Shown here piece after piece: positions 8,583 to 16,690 of a stretch of DNA of 64,000 nt (position 1 is its first letter; each line of letters opens with the position of its first letter). This stretch comes from Bacteroidia bacterium (lineage in GTDB: Bacteria; Bacteroidota; Bacteroidia; SpSt-205). The DNA lies in NCBI GenBank assembly GCA_026003215.1, contig BPGV01000001.1:1765729-1829728 (forward strand), read 5' to 3'. The notes under the pieces are model-generated. The model was not told the DNA's origin, ran no database searches, and saw nothing but the letters and a program-made list of their open reading frames with translations. Made by a program: the position numbers and the translations under genes.

Positions 8583-11519
8583 ATGAAGAAAAAACGTATT
8601 TTAGCCGAAACTTTCAAGCGTATGCGATACGATAGATGGCTTGCGGGAATAGCTCTCCTTTTGGGAGGGCTGGTATGGGGGCAAGTGACGCCTTGGCCCC
8701 TCAGTAAATGGCAGCTATACGCGGTACAGAATGGCCAGCCGACGGGCGCGCCTTTGCCGGAACGCAGCCTGGTGTATTTCCTCGACACCTTCGCGTCGGT
8801 AGTGGATACGATGGGCATGGCGGCAGCCGGCATCACGAGCTGGCGCTGGACGGTATTTCCCCTTTGGAATGCTATGGGTTTCAACCCTACTTTTTCCACG
8901 GCTGAAACTCTGATATTTACCCCCAGCATCCAGAGTGCGTATCCAAACCCTCCCCCCGTGGTAGTAGCGCTCCAGGTGACAGGTCCAGCAGGCGATACGG
9001 CCCAAAGCTATCGTCTCCTCCAGCTGCGGCGTAACTGGGGTGGAGTAGGGGATATCTATTTCTGGGCATGCCCTGGTGGTGAAGCCTATATCCCCATCAG
9101 CATGACTACGACCGATGTGGATTCCATCAAGGTATGGGTAGAGCGGGGCGGCGTGAGATACGACTCTATCACTGTGACGCATCCGACAGTATGGCGTTTC
9201 TCGGTGCCGGTGGTGACGGATACCTACGATGTGATAGGTATAAAATACTTGCGGGGACGCCCCTGGGCGCCTGAGGGTCCCTATCTTCAAGCCACTCTGT
9301 ATGTACAGCCAAGACATCCTTTTGTAGGGGGAGCGTGTGTGCTCCAGCCGATGGGGGCTTACTGCGTGGGCGATCCGGTAGAGCTGTATGTGGATTTGTA
9401 CGGGGAGCTACGGGCGCAGGTAGGGTGGGACTTTGACGGGAATGGCACCGTGGATGCTACGGGTCCCATAGGACGGACGACCTTCTCGGCGCCGGGGACT
9501 TATACGATACAAGCTTATGTGAGTTGGTTGCCGGGGTGTAGGGAGACCCTCCAGACGGGTGTCACCATAGAGCCGACCGCAGCCCTTACAGCTCCGGCTA
9601 TTTTGGGGCCGTCTACTTATGTGTTGGGCCAGCCCGTACAGCTGCGCTTAGGAGGAGTGCGGGGCACGGTATATGTGGATTGGCTGGATGACGGCCAGTG
9701 GGAGGGAATAGCTATCGGGGGGACGGGCTTCCAGCGCACTACGCCTTCTTATACGCTGAGTGCGCCTCCGCCGGCGGGGGGCTATCCGGTGCGAGTGCGC
9801 CAAGTGCTCTGTGGCAGTAGCCGCGAAGATGTGCTCTACTGGAGTCCTACACTCTCCTCTACGCTGACCCCTGATGGGGTTATCCTCTTGAAGAAGAGGC
9901 CCTTCTGTGTGGGAGACTCGGTGGTTTTGGCGGTACAACCTTCTGCTAACTTTTCCCCGGGCCAAGCTGGGTACTTGGTTGCCTGGAACTTTGGCGGGGG
10001 CTGGACAGCGCCTTCAGTCACTGCGGCAGAGACGGTCTTCACGTGGAACGGCCAGCCCCTTGCGGTGCGCGCTCAGCTCTACCACCCCAGTGGGGGCAAT
10101 CGGATTATTGGTCCGCTTTCGGTAACGGCTTTGGCACGGTGGGGAGGTATCAATCGCTTCACCGATATTGATTTTGCTCCTGGGGGATGTACTGCGGACT
10201 GGTGTCCTACCTATTGGGTATGGGGGGATGTCTTGTGTGGGGGTAGGAATGTGCGGATTAGCTTGACGACGCAGCCCCAAGGGCGCTCGTGGCGGTGGCG
10301 CCTCCTCCTGCCTACCGATACGTTGAGCTGGCCGGCTGACTCTGTACCTTCTACCTATACATATACCTTGCCCATGACGCCCGGGGTATATACCATAGAA
10401 AGCCAGTTAGAGACGCCGTGTGGGCTATGGCAGGAAGTGTGGGCCTTCCGAGTGGAAAATACCGGTACGGGACGGCCCGGCGCAGTAATGTACACCCAGA
10501 CAACTTGCAACTATTGGTATACCACCTCCCCTGAAGTCAAATTGGTGGTTTGTGCTCGGGAGCAAGTGTATGTATACGACTATGACGCGAGAGAGTACGG
10601 TGGCGGCGGGATAGAAGAGCTGCGGATAGTCTATGCCAATGGCCAGCCGGTAGAAACGGCACCCACGGGCGGAGGTATTTCTTTTGTGGCTCCAGCCCAG
10701 CCCGGCTCCTATACGGTGTACCTCCTTTGGCGCTCCTGCGGCGGACGAGAAGATACCTTGACCTACCGCTTAGAAGTGAAGGAAAGCCAAGCCCCTTACT
10801 TTACAGCGCCACGAATGGCGTGTGTAGGACAGCCCGTGACCTTCCACCGGGAAGGACCGACCCCCCTCCAAGGTCATCCCGCTTGGCTCCAGTGGGACTT
10901 CGGCGATGGTACGCTCCTCTCGGATACCGCCACTGTCCTTACGCATACCTATAGCCAGCCGGGGTATTATACCGTCAAGCTGGATGGAGTAAATCCTGCC
11001 TGCGGACGAAGGAGCTTTTCGCGACAGATACATGTGGCGAGCAGCGTGCCCACGCCGACGATACTCTCTGCCTCCTTAGTAAATGGGGTGCTCACTTTTG
11101 CAGGCGAGGCCCCAGGAGCGGATAGCGTGGTCTGGCACTTTGGCGATGGGAATATTGCGGTAGGCGTGCTCGCAGGCACGCACACCTATGCAGGGAATGG
11201 CCCCTATACCGTCCATCTCTATGCCTACAATGGTTGCGGGGTGGATACGGCGCAAGTGGTGGTCACCACCTTAGCCCAGCAGACACCGGCAGGGTGGCGC
11301 CTGTATCCCAATCCCGCTACCCAAGAGCTTTATGTAGAAGCCCCAGCAGGGAGCTTTGGCGAGGTGGCCTTTTACACCGTCACAGGTCAGCTCATACGGC
11401 GCTATTTGCTTGCGCAGGGGGCAGCCACGCTCGCCGTGGGCGATCTGCCACGGGGCTTGTATATCGTACAGCTCCGCTCGGCGCAAGGGCTCTCCTATGC
11501 GCGGGTAGTCTTGGAGTAA
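8583..11519 (+). CDS. Secreted PKD-domain protein with T9SS type A sorting domain
   Basis: PKD motifs (VGWDFDGNGTVDATG, LQWDFGDGTLLSDTATVLTHTYSQPGYYTVKL, VVWHFGDGNIAVG); C-term LYPNPATQELYVEAPAGSFGEVAFYTVTGQLIRRY..GLYIVQLRSAQGLSYARVVLE. Confidence 0.85.
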   Translation: MKKKRILAETFKRMRYDRWLAGIALLLGGLVWGQVTPWPLSKWQLYAVQNGQPTGAPLPERSLVYFLDTFASVVDTMGMAAAGITSWRWTVFPLWNAMGFNPTFSTAETLIFTPSIQSAYPNPPPVVVALQVTGPAGDTAQSYRLLQLRRNWGGVGDIYFWACPGGEAYIPISMTTTDVDSIKVWVERGGVRYDSITVTHPTVWRFSVPVVTDTYDVIGIKYLRGRPWAPEGPYLQATLYVQPRHPFVGGACVLQPMGAYCVGDPVELYVDLYGELRAQVGWDFDGNGTVDATGPIGRTTFSAPGTYTIQAYVSWLPGCRETLQTGVTIEPTAALTAPAILGPSTYVLGQPVQLRLGGVRGTVYVDWLDDGQWEGIAIGGTGFQRTTPSYTLSAPPPAGGYPVRVRQVLCGSSREDVLYWSPTLSSTLTPDGVILLKKRPFCVGDSVVLAVQPSANFSPGQAGYLVAWNFGGGWTAPSVTAAETVFTWNGQPLAVRAQLYHPSGGNRIIGPLSVTALARWGGINRFTDIDFAPGGCTADWCPTYWVWGDVLCGGRNVRISLTTQPQGRSWRWRLLLPTDTLSWPADSVPSTYTYTLPMTPGVYTIESQLETPCGLWQEVWAFRVENTGTGRPGAVMYTQTTCNYWYTTSPEVKLVVCAREQVYVYDYDAREYGGGGIEELRIVYANGQPVETAPTGGGISFVAPAQPGSYTVYLLWRSCGGREDTLTYRLEVKESQAPYFTAPRMACVGQPVTFHREGPTPLQGHPAWLQWDFGDGTLLSDTATVLTHTYSQPGYYTVKLDGVNPACGRRSFSRQIHVASSVPTPTILSASLVNGVLTFAGEAPGADSVVWHFGDGNIAVGVLAGTHTYAGNGPYTVHLYAYNGCGVDTAQVVVTTLAQQTPAGWRLYPNPATQELYVEAPAGSFGEVAFYTVTGQLIRRYLLAQGAATLAVGDLPRGLYIVQLRSAQGLSYARVVLE

Positions 11520-11526
11520 GAAAGGT

Positions 11527-11567
11527 GGGGTCGGCTGGGGAGTTTCTTTTCTACTCCAGCCGACCCC
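11527..11567. terminator. Long inverted repeat between convergent genes; arm 2 lies in the ung 3' end
   Basis: ggggtcggctgg (11527-11538) is the exact reverse complement of ccagccgacccc (11556-11567). Confidence 0.5.
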
Positions 11568-12231
11568 AGTCTATGGGTTCTATGCCGTGCTGGATGAGAA
11601 ACGCGTTGGCCTGCGAGAAGTGCCTACACCCGAAAAAGCCCTTATCCGCCGAATAGGGGGAGGGGTGCGCTGCTTCTAAAATCAAGTGGCGTGTGCTGTC
11701 TATGAGGGGCTTTTTGCTGCGGGCATAGCTGCCCCATAAAAGAAAAACCACATGCGGACGCACTTGAGACACTATCTGGATGACCCGGTCGGTAAAAAGC
11801 TCCCAGCCTTTGTTTTGGTGAGAAGCCGGCCGGTGGGCCTCTACCGTGAGAATAGCATTGAGCAGCAAAACCCCTTGCTTGGCCCACCCAGTAAGGTCCC
11901 CGTGGGGGGGCGGCGGAAAGCCCAAATCTGACTGGATTTCTTTGAAGATATTTTGCAGCGAGGGCGGGGGCGGTACGCCCTTGGGTACAGAGAAGCATAA
12001 CCCATGGGCTTGGCCGGGGCCGTGATAGGGGTCTTGCCCTAAAAGTACCACCTTGACCTTATCTACGGGGCACAAGTCAAAAGCCCGAAATATCATCGGC
12101 CCCGGCGGATATAGGGTTTTCCCTTTACGCACTTCATCTTTGATAAAGGCAATCAAAGCTTCAAAGTAAGGCTTGTGGAACTCTTCTTCTAAGAGGGCTT
12201 TCCAGGAGGGTTCTATGCGCACTTCGGCCAC
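11551..12231 (-). CDS. ung: Uracil-DNA glycosylase (GTG start)
   Basis: Family 1 UDG motifs [18 protein letters not shown] and [21 protein letters not shown]. Confidence 0.95.
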   Translation of the reverse strand: MAEVRIEPSWKALLEEEFHKPYFEALIAFIKDEVRKGKTLYPPGPMIFRAFDLCPVDKVKVVLLGQDPYHGPGQAHGLCFSVPKGVPPPPSLQNIFKEIQSDLGFPPPPHGDLTGWAKQGVLLLNAILTVEAHRPASHQNKGWELFTDRVIQIVSQVRPHVVFLLWGSYARSKKPLIDSTRHLILEAAHPSPYSADKGFFGCRHFSQANAFLIQHGIEPIDWGRLE

Positions 12232-12236
12232 TGGGA

Positions 12237-12244
12237 CAAAGATA
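12237..12244 (-). promoter_or_regulatory. TAnnTTTG -7-like element, 5 nt upstream of ung GTG
   Basis: + strand CAAAGATA = minus TATCTTTG. Confidence 0.6.
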
Positions 12245-12255
12245 ACGGGAGGTCG

Positions 12256-12263
12256 TACCTTTG
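12256..12263 (+). promoter_or_regulatory. TAnnTTTG -7-like element, 4 nt upstream of thiolase ATG
   Basis: TACCTTTG gctc ATG. Confidence 0.6.
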
Positions 12264-12267
12264 GCTC

Positions 12268-13455
12268 ATGGAAGGGGTATATTTGGTTGGGGGGCTGCGC
12301 AGTCCTTTTGGTCGGTATGGCGGGAAGCTGGCCTTAGTACGTCCTGACGACCTCTTGGCGCATGTACTGCAGGCGGTAGTAGGCCAGTATCCGCAAATCC
12401 CCTTAGCCGCCTACGATGAGGTGATTGTAGGCTGTGCCAATCAGGCGGGAGAAGATAACCGCAACGTGGCGCGGATGGCCGTGCTTTTAGCGGGCCTGCC
12501 GGTAGAGGTGCCCGCGGTGACGGTGAATCGCCTTTGTGCTTCTGGGCTGGAGGCGGTGCTCCAAGGCGCCCGGGCCATCGCCACCGGCGAAGCGGACCTC
12601 GTTCTGGCCGGCGGCGTCGAATCCATGAGCCGAGCCCCGTTTGTCCTACCCAAAGCCGAGACTCCTTTTTCCCGCAAGGCCGAAATCTACGATACCACCA
12701 TAGGCTGGCGTTTTATCAATCCACGTTTGGCTGAAAAATACCCGCCGTACAGTATGGGGGAGACCGCGGAAAATGTCGCAGAAAAGTACCACATTACGCG
12801 GGAGGCCCAGGATGCCTATGCGCTGCGCTCCCAGCAGAGGTACGCCCAAGCCAAAGCGAAGGGATTCTTTGCGGGGGAGCTGGTGGCTGTGCCCTTGCCG
12901 GATGGGACCCTATTTACCGAGGATGAACACCCCCGACCCGACACCACCTTGGAAAAGCTCAGCCAGCTGAGGCCGGCCTTCCGTAAGGGAGGCACCGTCA
13001 CCGCCGGGAACGCTTCAGGTATCAACGATGGGGCCGCTATGCTGCTTTTAGCCAGCGAAAAGGCGCTCCGTACTTATCAGCTTACGCCGCTGGCTCGTAT
13101 CGTGGGGGGGGCTACGGCGGGCGTAGACCCCGCTTACATGGGTATAGGACCTGTGCCGGCTACGCAAAAGCTCCTGCGTCGGCTTGGCTTGGCCCTTTCC
13201 GCGATTGACCTCATAGAGCTAAATGAAGCCTTCGCTGCGCAGGTGCTGGCCTGCATGCAGCTGTTAGAGATAGACGAGGCCCGACTGAATGTACATGGCG
13301 GAGCTATCGCCATAGGGCATCCGCTCGGAGCGAGTGGGGCACGCTTGGCGCTCACCTTGGCCCGCAGCCTCCATACCTACCAAAAACGACTCGGTTTGGC
13401 TACCCTCTGTGTGGGCGTTGGCCAAGGGGTAAGCCTCCTCTTAGAGCGGGTCTAA
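12268..13455 (+). CDS. Acetyl-CoA acetyltransferase (thiolase)
   Basis: [66 protein letters not shown]. Confidence 0.93.
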   Translation: MEGVYLVGGLRSPFGRYGGKLALVRPDDLLAHVLQAVVGQYPQIPLAAYDEVIVGCANQAGEDNRNVARMAVLLAGLPVEVPAVTVNRLCASGLEAVLQGARAIATGEADLVLAGGVESMSRAPFVLPKAETPFSRKAEIYDTTIGWRFINPRLAEKYPPYSMGETAENVAEKYHITREAQDAYALRSQQRYAQAKAKGFFAGELVAVPLPDGTLFTEDEHPRPDTTLEKLSQLRPAFRKGGTVTAGNASGINDGAAMLLLASEKALRTYQLTPLARIVGGATAGVDPAYMGIGPVPATQKLLRRLGLALSAIDLIELNEAFAAQVLACMQLLEIDEARLNVHGGAIAIGHPLGASGARLALTLARSLHTYQKRLGLATLCVGVGQGVSLLLERV

Positions 13456-13477
13456 TCCCTTTGTCCGGGATTTTGCG

Positions 13478-13485
13478 TATCTTTG
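13478..13485 (+). promoter_or_regulatory. TAnnTTTG element upstream of rpsU
   Basis: TATCTTTG ctgccc ATG. Confidence 0.6.
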
Positions 13486-13491
13486 CTGCCC

Positions 13492-13689
13492 ATGATAGTC
13501 ATAGAGCCACAAGAGGGAGAAAACTTAGAGAAGATGCTTCGGCGCTACAAGCGGAAGTTTGACCGCTTGGGTATAGCGCGTGAGGTGCGGGAACGCATGT
13601 ACTACATACCGAAGTCTGTCAAGCGGCGCGAACAGATAAAGCGGGCGGCGTATCGCCAGCGCATGCAGCAGCTCCAACAGGGGCTGTAA
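13492..13689 (+). CDS. rpsU: 30S ribosomal protein bS21
   Basis: MIVIEPQEGENLEKMLRRYKRKFDRLGIAREVRERMYYIPKSVKRREQIKRAAYRQ. Confidence 0.92.
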   Translation: MIVIEPQEGENLEKMLRRYKRKFDRLGIAREVRERMYYIPKSVKRREQIKRAAYRQRMQQLQQGL

Positions 13690-13692
13690 CAG

Positions 13693-14664
13693 GTGCTCTT
13701 AGCCATAGAAACCTCCTGCGACGACACTGCTGCCTGCATTTATGATGGGCAGCGGGTGCTCTCTCATGTGGTGTATCGTCAGGAAGTGCATGCGGCGTAT
13801 GGGGGGGTTATTCCCGAGTGGGCCTCCCGAGAACATGAAGTGCGACTACCACTTGCAGTACAGGAAGCCTTGCGGGGGGCGGGCCTCACGTGGGCTGACT
13901 TACATGCGGTAGCTGCGGCGCAGGGGCCAGGGTTATTAGGGTCGCTCTTGGTGGGTTCTACCTTTGCGCGGGCGTTGGCTGCGGCTCAAGGCCGTCCCTT
14001 TATCGGAGTGCATCATTTAGAGGCTCATGTGGCTTCGTTGGAGCTGGGAGAGAAGCCCGTGGTTTATCCGCTCCTGGTGCTCGTGGCTACAGGGGGACAT
14101 ACGCACCTCTTTCGGGTGGTTCATCCCTTAGCGATGGAAGCGATAGGGCGCACCCAAGACGATGCCGTAGGCGAAGCCTTTGATAAAGTCGCCGCATCGC
14201 TGGGCCTGCCTTATCCGGGCGGCCCCCAGATTGAGGCTTTGGCGGCCCAAGGTAATCCCGGGGCCTTTCGTTTTCCCCAGCCCCGCACCGAGCAGCCATG
14301 GGATTTTAGCTTTAGTGGGCTTAAAACCGCTTTTTTGTATGCGCGGCGAGACCATCCCGAAATCCCCTTAGCCGACTTGTGTGCGAGTTGGCAGAAGGCC
14401 GTTTTTTCTTACCTCGTGGATAAGCTCCTGGGAGCGGCGCAGACTTATCGTATCCCTCGGGTGGGGTTAGTGGGAGGCGTAGCGGCTAATGAGTACTTGC
14501 GTTCGCTGCTATTGGCGCAGGCAGCAGAAAGAGGGATAGAAGTGTATTTAGCCCCGCTGGCATACTGTATGGATAATGCGGCGATGATAGCGGTGGCGGG
14601 GTGGCACCGCTACCTGAATGGCCTTTACACGCCGCTCACGGCGGTGCCTTTTGCGAGGGGGTAG
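13693..14664 (+). CDS. tsaD: tRNA N6-adenosine threonylcarbamoyltransferase TsaD (GTG start)
   Basis: AIETSCDDTAACIYDG, GGVIPEWASREHE, GVHHLEAHVASL, VATGGHTHLF, GLVGGVAANEYLR. Confidence 0.95.
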   Translation: MLLAIETSCDDTAACIYDGQRVLSHVVYRQEVHAAYGGVIPEWASREHEVRLPLAVQEALRGAGLTWADLHAVAAAQGPGLLGSLLVGSTFARALAAAQGRPFIGVHHLEAHVASLELGEKPVVYPLLVLVATGGHTHLFRVVHPLAMEAIGRTQDDAVGEAFDKVAASLGLPYPGGPQIEALAAQGNPGAFRFPQPRTEQPWDFSFSGLKTAFLYARRDHPEIPLADLCASWQKAVFSYLVDKLLGAAQTYRIPRVGLVGGVAANEYLRSLLLAQAAERGIEVYLAPLAYCMDNAAMIAVAGWHRYLNGLYTPLTAVPFARG

Positions 14665-15107
14665 TACCATACTTCGTGGGGGCCTACGCCGGGGATGTCT
14701 ATGATGCCGGCGGCTTCCCAGCGGAGGAAGCCTTGCTTGGCATAGAAGGGTACCGCTTCTACTCGGGCATAACACCACACGAGGGTGATACCCTGCCGCG
14801 CTAAGAAAGACAAGGCTTTTTGGAGGAGAGTACGTCCTATGCCGGCTTGGCGCTGGTAGGCCGGATGGGTAGCCATGCCCCGCAGACGATATACGGAGGG
14901 CCCTTCGCCCAGCGGGGGGTAGGGCTCCTGAAAGAAAGAAGCCACCCCTACTACCTCGCCCGAGGGGGTATAGGCCGCGAAATGATAGGTACGCTTATCG
15001 GTGTCGCCCTCAAAGCGGGCCGCTTCTCGGGGCCAGCCGGGCCGCAATACCGCCCACCGCAGCGGTAAAACCGTCTCTGCGCTCACTATCAGCACTGAGG
15101 GGGACAT
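14625..15107 (-). CDS. GNAT-family N-acetyltransferase
   Basis: RLRGMATHPAYQRQAGIGRTLLQKALSFLARQGITLVWCYARVEAVPFYAKQGF; start taken at MSPSVL. Confidence 0.8.
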   Translation of the reverse strand: MSPSVLIVSAETVLPLRWAVLRPGWPREAARFEGDTDKRTYHFAAYTPSGEVVGVASFFQEPYPPLGEGPSVYRLRGMATHPAYQRQAGIGRTLLQKALSFLARQGITLVWCYARVEAVPFYAKQGFLRWEAAGIIDIPGVGPHEVWYYPLAKGTAVSGV

Positions 15108-15120
15108 TCCCCGCTGAGGG

Positions 15121-15657
15121 CTAACGAGGATACGAGAGCAGCGCAACTATGGGGGCCCCAAAAGGCTCCAAAGCTTGGCGTCCCCCCAGCTCCTCCAATA
15201 CAATAAGGAACGCAAAGCCTACCACTTGCGCCCCAAGGTTCTGTACCAGCTTAGCGGTGGCCGCAGCCGTGCCCCCCGTAGCCAAAAGGTCATCGTGAAT
15301 GAGCACTCTATCCCCCGGCTGAATGGCATCTTTGGCCATTTCTATCGTGGCGGAGCCGTATTCCAGTTCGTAGGAGAGGCTGGCGGCTACTTCGGGGAGC
15401 TTCCCTTTTTTGCGGACGATAGCGAAGCCCGCCCCTAACTGCTGCGCGATCATCGGCCCAAGCAAAAAGCCTCGGCTTTCAATCCCCACGACTTTATTCA
15501 CGTCGCGCACCCGGAAGTGCCGAGAAAGCTCCTCCACGCACCGCTCCACCAAGCGAGGCCGTAAAAATAGGGGCGTAATGTCCTTGAACAAGACTCCGGG
15601 CTGGGGAAAATCGGGAATCTCTCGGATAGCCTCACGGAGCTCCTTTTCTAAAAGCAT
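15121..15657 (-). CDS. apt: Adenine phosphoribosyltransferase
   Basis: IPDFPQPGVLFKDITPLF, ESRGFLLGPMIAQQLG, VLIHDDLLATGGTAAATAKL; ATG at 15657 preceded by minus-strand TAACTTTG. Confidence 0.93.
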   Translation of the reverse strand: MLLEKELREAIREIPDFPQPGVLFKDITPLFLRPRLVERCVEELSRHFRVRDVNKVVGIESRGFLLGPMIAQQLGAGFAIVRKKGKLPEVAASLSYELEYGSATIEMAKDAIQPGDRVLIHDDLLATGGTAAATAKLVQNLGAQVVGFAFLIVLEELGGRQALEPFGAPIVALLSYPR

Positions 15658-15665
15658 GCGCAAAG

Positions 15666-16640
15666 TTAGTCGCCTGTGAGGTATGGGCTGAGTTTCGGCA
15701 GTAAGGTGTCGGGAAGCCAAGTATGCCATACGTCGGTAGGGATAGGCCGGTCGCCCCAAAGGGTACGTTGGCGCACGAGCTGGCGGGCCAGCTTCCAAGA
15801 AATATAGGGATGAGCTGCCAGCTCTTCTACCGAGGCGTAACGCAGCGAAAGCGGCCCCCTTGCGGGTGGCCCTACTTCAAGGTAAGGGAGGGCCTTTTCC
15901 AAGTTTTCCGGCCGAAGCCCCCACACTTCCCTGAGCTGCGACGGGGAGACGAAATATCGCAACTTTTCCCGATACTTTACAATCTGTTCCCCCGTCTTGG
16001 GGCCGATACCGGGGAGTTTTTCCAGCTCTTCTGCAGAAGCTTGGTTGATATTGAGGATATTAGGCTTAGGTCTTGGACTTTTGGGCGGACGGGATGCTTG
16101 AGGGGGCGCGAGGAGGCCATACCGGCGCAGGCGATATCGTTCTATGGGGAGGAGGGTGTAGAGAGAGTCCAGCTCTTCCCAGCGGGTGAAACCGCCCCGC
16201 TTGTACCTATAGCGGATGAAAGTACGGGCGGCTTTGGGGCGGCATAGGCCCTTTTCCACCAGCGTGACGCTGTCTATGGCGTTGAGATTTAGGAGAAGTA
16301 AGCTCTCGGGCGATGTAGGATAGCTCACCGTGAGGAAGGGGCCAGCGACTTGCCATGCCGCTGAGTCTAAGGTCACTTCCACTTCTTCAATCTCCCGGAA
16401 GCCGCCCAGCTCTCGGCGCACCGCCAAGAGCCGATGAACCCTCCCCGCAGAAAAACCCGGCACGCTGAGGAGCGTGAGGCTATCAGCGCTATTTACCTCT
16501 ATGGGTGGGGGAGAGGAGAGGCTAAGTCCAGCAGAACGAGGAGCCAGAAAGGTGCCTACTATCCCTATCACGGGCAAGGTTCCCCAGCCTACCCACCCCC
16601 AGACCGAAGGCCACCACCGCCCGCGCAGAGAAGAACGCAT
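15666..16640 (-). CDS. ComEA-like helix-hairpin-helix protein with several HhH repeats and N-terminal TM
   Basis: LNINQASAEELEKLPGIGPKTGEQIVKYREKLRYF plus other VNSADSLTLLSVPGF / LNLNAIDSVTL units. Confidence 0.8.
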   Translation of the reverse strand: MRSSLRGRWWPSVWGWVGWGTLPVIGIVGTFLAPRSAGLSLSSPPPIEVNSADSLTLLSVPGFSAGRVHRLLAVRRELGGFREIEEVEVTLDSAAWQVAGPFLTVSYPTSPESLLLLNLNAIDSVTLVEKGLCRPKAARTFIRYRYKRGGFTRWEELDSLYTLLPIERYRLRRYGLLAPPQASRPPKSPRPKPNILNINQASAEELEKLPGIGPKTGEQIVKYREKLRYFVSPSQLREVWGLRPENLEKALPYLEVGPPARGPLSLRYASVEELAAHPYISWKLARQLVRQRTLWGDRPIPTDVWHTWLPDTLLPKLSPYLTGD

Positions 16641-16678
16641 ACCCCAAGATAAGAAAAGAGCCAGTAGCGTATTATGTT

Positions 16679-16686
16679 TAGCTTTG
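16679..16686 (+). promoter_or_regulatory. TAnnTTTG element upstream of gcvP
   Basis: TAGCTTTG cgcc ATG. Confidence 0.55.
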
Positions 16687-16690
16687 CGCC

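Noticed and set aside
14625-14664. 40-bp tail-to-tail overlap between tsaD and GNAT genes as a regulatory feature
   Set aside because: Short convergent overlaps are common in compact genomes and no hairpin or T-run was seen there.
15657-15798. N-terminal extension of Apt as given in the ORF track
   Set aside because: Extension overlaps the ComEA-like gene; TAACTTTG lies 3 nt from the internal ATG at 15657 where family homology begins.
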